A DNA stretch of 62,214 bases from Lachnospiraceae bacterium (GTDB taxonomy: Bacteria; Bacillota; Clostridia; Lachnospirales; Lachnospiraceae). The stretch lies in NCBI GenBank assembly GCA_024682555.1, contig JAIKZD010000029.1, forward strand, positions 1 to 62,214. The letters run 5' to 3'. Under the pieces are notes generated by a model. The model was not told where the DNA came from, ran no database searches, and worked only from the letters and a program-made list of their open reading frames with translations. The translations under genes were made by a program, and so were the position numbers. Shown piece after piece: positions 51,468 to 58,985 of this stretch. Numbering within the stretch: the stretch's first letter is position 1; each line of letters starts with the position of its first letter.

Positions 51468-52413
51468 AGTATTCACCCACTTCCACATCTTCCAGAACCG
51501 CTATGGCATCATCCGCAAGAATCGCAGCCGAGCAGTACAGAGACAGAAGATAGGAAGCAACACCCTTATCGTCTATTCCGCGGAAACGAACGGAAAGGCC
51601 TCTTGAATGCTCATTCTTGAGTCCTGCCTGGAACAGTCCGATAACACCTCTCTTTGCTTCGCCTGTACGGATCAGAAGGATATTGGTCTTTCCGCTCTGT
51701 GACTCGGGATTCTTGAGTCCGTCAACAAGAAGCTTGTCGGTGGGAATAACGGGGATACCTCTCCAGGTTAAGAAGGTTCCGCCGGCAAGGTTTACAACTA
51801 CGGGAGGAACACCCCTCTTTGTGCATTCTCTCTCAAAAGCTGCGATGGCTCTGGGATGTGCAAGGAAGAAGGAAGGCTCCTTCCATACCTTCGAGATAAG
51901 CTCATCCAGATCATCAGGCGTGGGGGCCCCGTTTCTGGTCTGTATACGCTGGGAATCCGCAATATTCTTTAAAAGGCCGTAGTCATCATTGTTGATGAGC
52001 TGGCTCTCCTGACGTTCCCTTAAGGATTCGATGGCAAGACCGAGCTGCTCCTGTACCTGATCGTAGGGTGAACTGTAAACATCCTCCACCGCCGTATTAA
52101 CGTTGATTATCGTTGAAATGGAATTAAGTACATATTCCCTGGGTTCTGTCTCATACTCCACATAACCGTCCGGGATTATATCCGATTTTTTGGTCTGGCT
52201 GCAGAGCACATCAAGGGGTGTTTCACCCTCCACCACCTTATTGACACGAAAGATTCCGGTCTCAAGGCCCTTGAATTCCAGGAATTTCGTCAGCCACTTG
52301 GGTGTCAGCGCACCGTACTGGGGTTTTGTCTTTGTGACATTTGCGAGATTATATGCAGCTTTAGCCGAAAGCGCATTGATCCCTGTGTTCTTTGCTTCTG
52401 TTTCCTTTGCCAT
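51454..52413 (-). CDS. Family 2A encapsulin shell protein (SrpI-like)
   Basis: 319 aa, the length of family 2A encapsulins without the cNMP-binding insertion of family 2B. The HK97-type fold is indicated by the conserved end GLSVRFRGIDDKGVASYLLS, LYCSAAILADDAIAVLEDVE, and by the earlier LNSISTIINVNTAVEDVYSS, ESLRERQESQLINNDDYGLL and FLTWRGIPVIPTDKL. The protein should self-assemble into an icosahedral shell in the cytoplasm. The following gene is the cysteine desulfurase expected as cargo. Start after GGAGG with 10-base spacing; the fusion gene lies 62 bases upstream. Identified from remembered family motifs, not by search. Confidence 0.93.
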   Translation of the reverse strand: MAKETEAKNTGINALSAKAAYNLANVTKTKPQYGALTPKWLTKFLEFKGLETGIFRVNKVVEGETPLDVLCSQTKKSDIIPDGYVEYETEPREYVLNSISTIINVNTAVEDVYSSPYDQVQEQLGLAIESLRERQESQLINNDDYGLLKNIADSQRIQTRNGAPTPDDLDELISKVWKEPSFFLAHPRAIAAFERECTKRGVPPVVVNLAGGTFLTWRGIPVIPTDKLLVDGLKNPESQSGKTNILLIRTGEAKRGVIGLFQAGLKNEHSRGLSVRFRGIDDKGVASYLLSLYCSAAILADDAIAVLEDVEVGEYYDYD

Positions 52414-52475
52414 TTTTTCTTTTCCTCCTTGTGTAAAACTGTGTATCGTTCAGACTGTCAAAGGTTTTTTGATAT

Positions 52476-53933
52476 CTATAGTCTTCCTCCCTCGTTAGAG
52501 AAGATGATATCCTTCATAGCATCTATCCCGCCCTTTAAGTTATACATAGGGCCTTTAAATCCTGCTTCTCGAAGCGTATTTATCGCAAGTATGCTACGTT
52601 TGCCTTCCTTGCAGACAAAGATCGTATCATGCTCCGGATCCAGTTCCTTCTGCCTCCTTACAAGCTGTCCTATGGGGATGACTATGGCATTCGGGAAGTG
52701 CAGTATCGCTCTCTCATGGGGTTCCCTGACGTCGACTATTGTGATCTTATCCCCTTTCTCTATCCTTTCCGCCAGTTCCTCGGGAGTAAATCCTTCCACG
52801 GGTACCTCATTTGCATCTTCCCTGAGGCCGCAGAATTCCTCATAATCAAAATCGGTCAGTTCGGTGATCGTCGGTTCATCCCCGCACAGTAAACAGCGGC
52901 AGTTTCTTTTTACCGTCAGAATATCCGGGGAAAGCCCCAGGGTATCCACGTGCAGCAGTTTACCGCTTAAGTGTTCCCCGATACCTATGATCAGTTTCAG
53001 GGCTTCATTAGCCTGAATACTGCCTACTATCCCCGCAAGAGGGCTGATGGTCCCGCCTTCCGCACAGGTTGGAACAAGTCCCGGTTTGGGGGGCTCCGGA
53101 AACAGACACCTGAGGCAGGGTCCGCCCTTATATCCGAACACGCTTACTTCGCCTTCATACTGATAGACGGACCCGAACACAAGCGGGATCCCGCTTAATA
53201 CGCAGGCGTCATTTATCAGATATCTGGCCTTATAATTGTCGGTACAGTCGATCACCAGATCAAAGCCTTCAATGAGTGAAAGTGCATTACCCGCATCAAT
53301 CTTCACATTTTCCTCGATGACCCGGATGCTTCTGTCAGTATTCCTGATCTTATCCCTCGCCGAGGCGACCTTAGGCCTTTTAATATCTCTTGAGGTATGT
53401 ATCACCTGGCTCTGAAGGTTTTCAACGGATACGGTATCGAAATCAATGACCTTTATCGTACCCACGCCCGCCGCGGCAAGGTACTGTATCACCGGTGATC
53501 CCAGGGCTCCCGCCCCGACGATGACCACCTTTGCGGCCTTTATCCTTTTCTGTCCCCTGACGCCGATCTCTCTTAACAGAAGGTGTTTATTGAATCTCTC
53601 CACCTCTTTGTCGTCAAGGCTCACTTCTTTTCTTCTCTCATCGGAAATAATGCTTTCCTGTCCGGATCCTCCCGCCACAAAAGGAAGCAGGAGTATCTCG
53701 GATATCCCGTCAAGAGGCTTTAAGCGGGCCGTTTCATCCGTCAGATCCTGTCCTTTTGCGAAGATCCTTATAAAACTCCTGAGCTTTCCGTTTTCATCGT
53801 AAAGTCCTTTTTTTGCCTCCGGAAATCTTTCCGTAAGATCTTTCAGTATCTCATTTACGGTATTTCCTTCCGCCGTAAGCTCCGTATTTCTTTCAAAAAA
53901 AGATCTCAGGGTCGCGGATATCACAACTTTCAA
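52476..53933 (-). CDS. Sulfur carrier - E1 - rhodanese fusion protein
   Basis: 485 aa with three domains. Residues 1-92 are a MoaD/ThiS-like ubiquitin fold ending in an internal Gly-Gly (LLLPFVAGGSGQE, G88-G89). Residues ~108-345 are an E1 adenylyltransferase (VVIVGAGALGSPVIQYLAAA, NLQSQVIHTSRDIK, DCTDNYKARYLINDAC, zinc CLRC and CRCLLC). Residues ~375-485 are a rhodanese with C441 in IFVCKEGKRS. The internal GG could be exposed by the JAMM peptidase encoded just upstream. The start is a TTG at 53931-53933, 9 bases after AAGGAG, inside the JAMM gene (41-base overlap). The C-terminus reads GGRL. Confidence 0.92.
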   Translation of the reverse strand: MKVVISATLRSFFERNTELTAEGNTVNEILKDLTERFPEAKKGLYDENGKLRSFIRIFAKGQDLTDETARLKPLDGISEILLLPFVAGGSGQESIISDERRKEVSLDDKEVERFNKHLLLREIGVRGQKRIKAAKVVIVGAGALGSPVIQYLAAAGVGTIKVIDFDTVSVENLQSQVIHTSRDIKRPKVASARDKIRNTDRSIRVIEENVKIDAGNALSLIEGFDLVIDCTDNYKARYLINDACVLSGIPLVFGSVYQYEGEVSVFGYKGGPCLRCLFPEPPKPGLVPTCAEGGTISPLAGIVGSIQANEALKLIIGIGEHLSGKLLHVDTLGLSPDILTVKRNCRCLLCGDEPTITELTDFDYEEFCGLREDANEVPVEGFTPEELAERIEKGDKITIVDVREPHERAILHFPNAIVIPIGQLVRRQKELDPEHDTIFVCKEGKRSILAINTLREAGFKGPMYNLKGGIDAMKDIIFSNEGGRL

Positions 53934-54357
53934 TGTTCCGGTCTCCTTCCGTATTTTTTACCCATGCTCTGATCACGGGCTTTTTTTCACTCATAAGGGA
54001 AACGATCATATATATAAAACCGGGTATCATGTCTCCCTTATCCTCAGCAGAGGGCTCGGCCGCAGCATTTGGATGGGAATGGTAAAAACCGATCAGTTCA
54101 AGTCCCTTTTTTTCAAACAGCTGCTCCTTTCGGAAAAGCTCAAGGGGATCGATGCCGTAATGGGAACCTCTATGTCCCGGAAGGACCCGGTTTCGCATGC
54201 TCACCGATTGTGTTATCCTTGCACTCCCGTCTTCCGAAACACTTCCGAATAACAGGCCGCAGCATTCCTCCGGATAACGGATCACTGCATCTTTTAGCGT
54301 CTCCCTGTATATTTCTTCCGAAAGCTCCGCTCTCTCCGGCATTACTGTTTTCTCCAT
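53893..54357 (-). CDS. JAMM/M67 metallopeptidase (copy 1)
   Basis: 154 aa. Zinc motif complete: E31 (YPEECCGLLFG), H93, H95 (FYHSHPNAAAEPSAEDKGDM) and D106, with S103. Only moderately similar to copy 2 of this island. Its 3' end overlaps the start of the carrier-E1-rhodanese fusion by 41 bases, so the likely substrate is the carrier part of that fusion, cleaved after Gly-Gly, or a carrier-amino acid product. It follows the MetY2 gene by 134 bases that contain a tandem repeat. Confidence 0.92.
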   Translation of the reverse strand: MEKTVMPERAELSEEIYRETLKDAVIRYPEECCGLLFGSVSEDGSARITQSVSMRNRVLPGHRGSHYGIDPLELFRKEQLFEKKGLELIGFYHSHPNAAAEPSAEDKGDMIPGFIYMIVSLMSEKKPVIRAWVKNTEGDRNIESCDIRDPEIFF

Positions 54358-54390
54358 TTATCTCTTCCCGGGGCACTGCGGGACCCTACT

Positions 54391-54533
54391 GATCTCCATA
54401 CTTCTCACCGGGCCTCTTACGTTCCCGTATTTCTTACCGGACCTCATACGTTCCCGTATTTCTTACCGGATCTCCCACGTTTCCGCGTTCCTTACCTGAC
54501 ATCATCCGTTTCCGTATTCCTGACCGCGTTCAG
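54391..54533. repeat. 29-bp tandem repeat overlapping the 3' end of the second MetY-like gene
   Basis: Units at 54418, 54447, 54476 and 54505 (29 bases each), with a degenerate one before them at about 54391. Two units share TACGTTCCCGTATTTCTTAC exactly. The unit at 54505-54533 encodes the last residues of the MetY-like protein, so the array seems to have grown out of the gene's end. Confidence 0.9.
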
Positions 54534-55748
54534 AAAATCCTCCGTCAGGTCATTTATATCCTCGATCCCCACGCTGACCCTTACCGTATCCTCATAAACC
54601 CCGGCGGCCTCTCTTTCTTCCTCACTCAGACGCGCATAAAGTGTTGATGAGGGGTGTATCACCAGTGTCCTCAGATCTCCGATATTGCTTGCTATCAAAG
54701 AATATTTAAGACTGTTTACGATCTTAAAAGCTCTTTCTTTTGAGCCGGCCCTGAAGGTTAAGATCCCTCCTCCGTATCCGTTAAGCTGCCTGTTTACATA
54801 CTCACGGAAGGGATGATCTTTAAGGGTCAGGTAATTTACCGTGATATCCTTCTCTTTATCCAGAGCATGTGCAAGTGCATCAGCATTTTTACAGATCCTT
54901 TCCATCCGAAGGCCCAGTGTTTCGACTCCTATATAGGAAAGATAAGCATTCACCGGAGACATACACCCGCCCAGGTTTTCCCACAGATCCGTACGAAGTC
55001 TTAGGAGAAAAGCCATTTTCCCGTATTTTTTATATTCCGAAAGGGCCTTGTGTTTCGTGAAATCCCAGGGGAATTTTCCGCCGTCAACGATCATCCCGCC
55101 TATTGAGTTGCCGCCCCCGTTTATATATTTGGAAGTCGAATGGATCACCACATCGGCACCCAGAGATAAGGGAGTTACAAGAAAAGGCGTTGCGGTCGTG
55201 GCGTCGACAAAAAGCGGTATTCCGGCCTCATGCGCCGCTTCCGAGGCCTCCTTTATATCAAGCACATTCAGTGAGGGATTGCTGATTACCTCCCCGAAAA
55301 CAGCCTTTGTCCTTTCATTTGCAAGTTCCCTTATGGTCTTCCCGTTAAGAACATCCGCAAAAACCGTATGTATGCCGAGTTTTTCAAGATCATGAAACAG
55401 ATCCAGGGTCCCGCCGTAGAGGCCTTTCCCCGCTATTATCTCATCTCCGCTTTCACAGACATTGAAGATTGTGGAAGATATTGCAGCCATTCCGCTGCTG
55501 CAGCTTATGGCCCCTATGCCGCCTTCTAGGATATTGATCTTCTGCTCAAAGGCGCTTAGGGTGGGATTTCCGATCCTCGTATACGCAAACCCCATGCTTT
55601 TATGGGAAAAGACTTTTTCAAGCTCTTCCATGCTCTCATAGGAAAATGCGCTGACCTGTGATATGGCGGGCAGGATTTCCCCCTGTCCCTTTAGATTTTT
55701 CAGCCCTTTATGTAAAAGTCCGGTAGTAAATCCGCAGTCCTGTTTCAT
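54492..55748 (-). CDS. MetY-like O-acetylhomoserine sulfhydrylase family enzyme (copy 2)
   Basis: 418 aa PLP enzyme of the Cys/Met metabolism family. Motifs: LPAISQVSAFSYESMEELE, FAYTRIGNPTLSAFEQKINI, SCSSGMAAIS, the PLP Lys in VVIHSTSKYINGGGNSIGGM, VETLGLRMERICKNADALA and LVIHPSSTLYARL. It differs clearly from copy 1 (for example GGGNS in place of GGHGTT), so a different sulfur donor or acceptor is possible. It is the first enzyme gene of the long operon, downstream of the Rrf2 gene. Its last codons lie in a tandem repeat. Confidence 0.9.
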   Translation of the reverse strand: MKQDCGFTTGLLHKGLKNLKGQGEILPAISQVSAFSYESMEELEKVFSHKSMGFAYTRIGNPTLSAFEQKINILEGGIGAISCSSGMAAISSTIFNVCESGDEIIAGKGLYGGTLDLFHDLEKLGIHTVFADVLNGKTIRELANERTKAVFGEVISNPSLNVLDIKEASEAAHEAGIPLFVDATTATPFLVTPLSLGADVVIHSTSKYINGGGNSIGGMIVDGGKFPWDFTKHKALSEYKKYGKMAFLLRLRTDLWENLGGCMSPVNAYLSYIGVETLGLRMERICKNADALAHALDKEKDITVNYLTLKDHPFREYVNRQLNGYGGGILTFRAGSKERAFKIVNSLKYSLIASNIGDLRTLVIHPSSTLYARLSEEEREAAGVYEDTVRVSVGIEDINDLTEDFLNAVRNTETDDVR

Positions 55749-55870
55749 TTTTCTCCCTGTAAATGATCCCTTACTCCCTGTAAAAGCTTCCTGTTTCCTT
55801 CCCGGATTACAATCTTTCTTTCCACCGGGAAAAGCTTCTTCTCATGCTGCCTGACGCAGACCACATCCCT

Positions 55871-56311
55871 TCAGATCACATAAAGATCCCAGTTTTTCGA
55901 TGACCTGTTGCGGCATTCGTTGGCAAATTCGCTGAGTTTTAACCCCTGCACATACCGGTTCAGACTTTGATTTATTTTTCCCCAGAAGCAGTCATTTATC
56001 ACAAAACCAAGGGCTTCCGGATCCTCGACTGTATCCATGTCCGCAAGGATATTCTGGTCAAGGGCGTTCAAAACATCGGAAAGCGTGATCTTATCCGGCG
56101 AACAGGCTAATACGTATCCGCCCTTCAAACCCTTCTGGGCACTTATGAAACCTGCCTGTCTTAACAACAGAAGAATATGTTCGAGGTATTTGTGCGAAAT
56201 GTTCTGCCTTTTGGCAATATCCGGTGCGGACACGCTCTCCCCGTTCTCACTGTTGATCACGATATCCGTTAAGGCTATAAGACCGTATTCCACTCTTGTC
56301 GATACTCTCAT
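55871..56311 (-). CDS. Rrf2-family regulator, CymR-like, first gene of the sulfur operon
   Basis: 146 aa. Winged helix typical of Rrf2: MRVSTRVEYGLIALTDIVIN, SAPDIAKRQNISHKYLEHIL LLLRQAGFISAQKGLKGGYVLA. It lacks the Cys triad of Fe-S Rrf2 proteins such as IscR, as CymR does. I use the ATG at 56309-56311, 6 bases after AGGAAGGA. Its own promoter contains the same 27-bp sequence as that of metY-cysK, so it probably represses itself, the long operon and metY-cysK in response to sulfur status. Confidence 0.88.
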   Translation of the reverse strand: MRVSTRVEYGLIALTDIVINSENGESVSAPDIAKRQNISHKYLEHILLLLRQAGFISAQKGLKGGYVLACSPDKITLSDVLNALDQNILADMDTVEDPEALGFVINDCFWGKINQSLNRYVQGLKLSEFANECRNRSSKNWDLYVI

Positions 56312-56353
56312 CTTCATTCCTTCCTGTCTTGTTTTGGTTTGCTTACTGGATAC

Positions 56354-56390
56354 TTTATATCACCATTTACCTACTATGTCAATAGGTATT
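56354..56390 (-). promoter_or_regulatory. Sulfur operon promoter with Rrf2-type operator (copy 2)
   Basis: Minus-strand -35 TTGACA (56377-56382), 17-base spacer, -10 TATAAA (56354-56359). The -35 lies within ACCTACTATGTCAATAGGT (56369-56387). Bases 56364-56390 match 46818-46844 exactly, and the promoter spacing is also the same. Confidence 0.88.
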
Positions 56391-56447
56391 ATGCAGGCAG
56401 TCTCCACACTCGCTTGATTTGCCTGTTTACCTTGCGGTATACTATGT

Positions 56448-56549
56448 CGGTATAAGGATCAAAAAAAAGTATAATGCCGGTATAAGAATCCATGAATTAT
56501 AATACCGGTTTAAAGATCCGGACAAATTTATAATACCGGTATAAGGATC
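56448..56549 (+). promoter_or_regulatory. Four ~30-bp direct repeats upstream of the second Rrf2 gene
   Basis: The core CGGTATAAGGATC occurs at 56448, 56478 (one change), 56506 (two changes) and 56537, spacing 30, 28 and 31 bases. Units 2-4 are preceded by TATAAT(A/G)C, and the last holds the perfect palindrome ATACCGGTAT. They end 35 bases before the gene start and look like operator sites of the gene's own product. Confidence 0.8.
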
Positions 56550-56583
56550 CGGAATATTAAACCGACAGCAGGAGGATGATCCC

Positions 56584-56982
56584 ATGATCTCAACCAGAGG
56601 ACGATATGCGCTTCGTGTCATGATCGATCTCGCAAAACAGGAACCCGGACAGGCCGTTCCGTTAAAGGATATTGCAGAGAGACAGGAGATTTCAAAAAAA
56701 TATCTGGAGATCATAGTAAAAGACATGGTAAAGGGAAACCTTATCGCGGGCTCAAGCGGAAGAGGCGGCGGTTATAAGCTCTTAAGGAAGCCCGAAGAAT
56801 ACACCGTGGGCGAGATCCTTGAGCTGATGGAAGGTACCCTCTCATCCGTTGCCTGTCTTGCATCGGATGATTATGACTGTCCGAGGCGAAGTGTCTGTGA
56901 AACCCTTCCAATGTGGATGGAATTTGATAAAACCGTTCATGATTTTTTCTACGGAAGAAAACTCAGTGACCTTATCAAATAA
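56584..56982 (+). CDS. Rrf2-family regulator with a cysteine triad (IscR/NsrR-like)
   Basis: 132 aa. Rrf2 winged helix: MISTRGRYALRVMIDLAKQE, PLKDIAERQEISKKYLEIIV, SGRGGGYKLLRKP. Three cysteines, C91, C99 and C105 (ACLASDDYDCPRRSVC), sit where IscR and NsrR bind an Fe-S cluster, although the first spacing is two residues longer. It probably senses redox, iron-sulfur status or NO. Start after AGGAGG. It is divergent from the sulfur operon and followed by the EIIC-like gene on the same strand; four direct repeats upstream are its likely sites. Confidence 0.9.
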   Translation: MISTRGRYALRVMIDLAKQEPGQAVPLKDIAERQEISKKYLEIIVKDMVKGNLIAGSSGRGGGYKLLRKPEEYTVGEILELMEGTLSSVACLASDDYDCPRRSVCETLPMWMEFDKTVHDFFYGRKLSDLIK

Positions 56983-57062
56983 GAAAAATCCGTGATCTCG
57001 CAATCTCATCAAATGAGAAAACATAGCTGTCTTACATCATAACTAAGAGGAGGATCCATGAT

Positions 57063-58130
57063 TTGAAAAAGCTGACGGATATCCTGAATGAGATTTTTAT
57101 AGAAGGATTGAGCGGAATGGCCACGGGGCTTTTCTCAACCCTGATAATAGGAACGATAATCGTACAGATCGGAACTCTTATTCCCGGAAGCATAGGCGGG
57201 AATATCGTAATGATGGGAAAGATCGCACAGGCCCTTACCGGTGCCGGGATAGGCGCGGGCTGTGCCACAAGACTTAAGGCAATGCCCCTTACCATAGTAT
57301 CCGCTTCCGTATCCGGAATGTTCGGAGCCTTTGCGGCAAAAATAATCGCCGGAACGGTTTTCTCGGATGGTTCCGTAGTGCTTGCGGGTCCGGGTGAACC
57401 TCTGGGAGCCTTTATCGCGGCAATGGTCACCGTATACATGGGAAGACTGATAGCAGGAAAAACAAAAGTGGATATCCTGATAACCCCTTTCTGCTGCATC
57501 CTTACGGGATCGGCTGTGGGACTTATCTTAGGCCCTCCGATCTCCTCCTTCATGACCTGGCTCGGAAGCCTGATCAACTGGGGTACGGAACAGGCTCCTT
57601 TTATCATGGGTATAGTAGTGTCCGTTTTAATGGGCATGATCCTTACCCTTCCCATAAGCTCTGCTGCCCTTGGCATAATACTTGGCTTAAACGGGCTTGC
57701 AGCCGGTGCTGCCACTGTCGGCTGCTGTGCAAATATGATAGGCTTCGCAGTGGCTTCCTATAAAGAAAACAGGCTGAACGGGCTTCTTGCCCAGGGGCTT
57801 GGAACCAGCATGCTCCAGATAAGCAATATCGTAAAAAAACCGGTCATATGGCTTCCCGCCATCATCACAAGTGCCATACTCGGCCCCGTGTCCACCCTTG
57901 TGGTGCATATGACCAATAATCCTACAGGCTCGGGAATGGGAACCGCCGGCCTCGTGGGGCAGATAAACGCATATCAGACAATGACGGCCGAAGGTGTCCC
58001 CTCAGCCGTTGTTCTCATAGAAATACTGCTGATGCATTTTGTGATCCCGGCCATCCTTTCTCTTTCGATCTCCAATTTCATGAGAAGAAAAGGGCTGATA
58101 CAGGACGGTGACATGAAGCTTGACGCATGA
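57063..58130 (+). CDS. PTS EIIC-like membrane protein (EIIC_2 family)
   Basis: 355 aa with about ten hydrophobic helices and Gly-rich motifs (GNIVMMGKIAQALTGAGIGA, GAATVGCCANMIGFAVASYK, GLGTSMLQISNIVKKPVIWL) typical of the EIIC_2 group. No EIIA or EIIB gene or domain is nearby, so transport by the phosphotransferase system is not shown; many members are orphans. The start is TTG at 57063, 10 bases after GAGGAGG; an ATG 4 bases after the same site begins a two-codon frame (ATG ATT TGA) that overlaps it. It is probably co-transcribed with the Rrf2 gene, 80 bases upstream. Substrate unknown. Confidence 0.82.
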   Translation: MKKLTDILNEIFIEGLSGMATGLFSTLIIGTIIVQIGTLIPGSIGGNIVMMGKIAQALTGAGIGAGCATRLKAMPLTIVSASVSGMFGAFAAKIIAGTVFSDGSVVLAGPGEPLGAFIAAMVTVYMGRLIAGKTKVDILITPFCCILTGSAVGLILGPPISSFMTWLGSLINWGTEQAPFIMGIVVSVLMGMILTLPISSAALGIILGLNGLAAGAATVGCCANMIGFAVASYKENRLNGLLAQGLGTSMLQISNIVKKPVIWLPAIITSAILGPVSTLVVHMTNNPTGSGMGTAGLVGQINAYQTMTAEGVPSAVVLIEILLMHFVIPAILSLSISNFMRRKGLIQDGDMKLDA

Positions 58131-58195
58131 GCATCCCGCAGAAACGAAGCAGCGCGCATCCCCGGAAGCAATACCCTGACACATGAACATTCCAC

Positions 58196-58225
58196 AAAAA
58201 AACAGAGGCCGAAGCCTCTGTTTTT
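58196..58225. terminator. Bidirectional terminator between the EIIC-like and zinc-ribbon genes
   Basis: A 12-bp stem (58198-58209 with 58214-58225) with loop CGAA; A-run on one side and T-run on the other. Confidence 0.92.
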
Positions 58226-58256
58226 AATTTCTGTATCCTGTACTGCAGGGATCTGT

Positions 58257-58730
58257 TTATTTAAGGAAATTGAAGCCCCTGATGATCGCAACTTCCTTGG
58301 ATTCATTCTTTGCACACTGAACAAAGGCAATGATCCTTACTACGCAAAGGATGAGCTCGCATATCACACCTGCGATGGGAACGATTATGGTCCAGCATAA
58401 CAGCAGGGATATGAGTACAACCAGCGTCTCAACAAGAGAAAGCTTGAAGTTCTCCTTTACATGGAAGGCAAGATAATCGGATTTGCTCTTTCCTATAAGC
58501 CACAGGATGGCAAAGTATAAAAGCGCACCCGTAAGACCGGTAAGGTACATGAGCATTGCAACAACCTTATTATCGGAAACATCCTTCGCATCAAACTCAT
58601 CGGTATGATCCCAGTCAGGCTTGTAAATCGCAGCCGGTGTCTGTGCGGGATTATCGATATTGGTTCCGCATACAGGACAAAAAACATGGCTGTCATCAAC
58701 TTCGGTATGACAATTAGGACAACTCTTCAT
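58257..58730 (-). CDS. Zinc-ribbon membrane protein (DUF4870/Tic20-like)
   Basis: 157 aa. An N-terminal zinc ribbon with two CxxC pairs (CPNCHTEVDDSHVFCPVCGT), a linker, then three or four hydrophobic helices with the DUF4870-type pattern (VAMLMYLTGLTGALLYFAIL, SDYLAFHVKENFKLSLVETL). Such proteins are common in Bacillota and their function is not established. Start after AAAGGAGG. A hairpin CCGGACG/CGTCCGG lies in the 5' region (58754-58776). Confidence 0.85.
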   Translation of the reverse strand: MKSCPNCHTEVDDSHVFCPVCGTNIDNPAQTPAAIYKPDWDHTDEFDAKDVSDNKVVAMLMYLTGLTGALLYFAILWLIGKSKSDYLAFHVKENFKLSLVETLVVLISLLLCWTIIVPIAGVICELILCVVRIIAFVQCAKNESKEVAIIRGFNFLK

Positions 58731-58985
58731 AATAAAATCCTCCTTTTATATACCGGACGAAGCAATTCCGTCCGGAACTTATCCACGGCTGAAATATGAT
58801 TTCATCTGCCGTAAATAGCCTTCATTACTGTATTTTATAGATTATAAACCACAAAACCTTATAATTCAATAGACACCGCGGGCCGAGATAATAAACATTT
58901 TATTAAAACAGGCCGGCAGATCGTATTTACGGATATAGGTTTTCTGTACAAGCCTGAGTCTGTAATCATGCATACAGTATTCTTT

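Noticed and set aside
51454..52413. Prophage major capsid protein (HK97 fold)
   Set aside because: No portal, protease, terminase or tail genes nearby; the neighbouring desulfurase and motifs fit a family 2A encapsulin.
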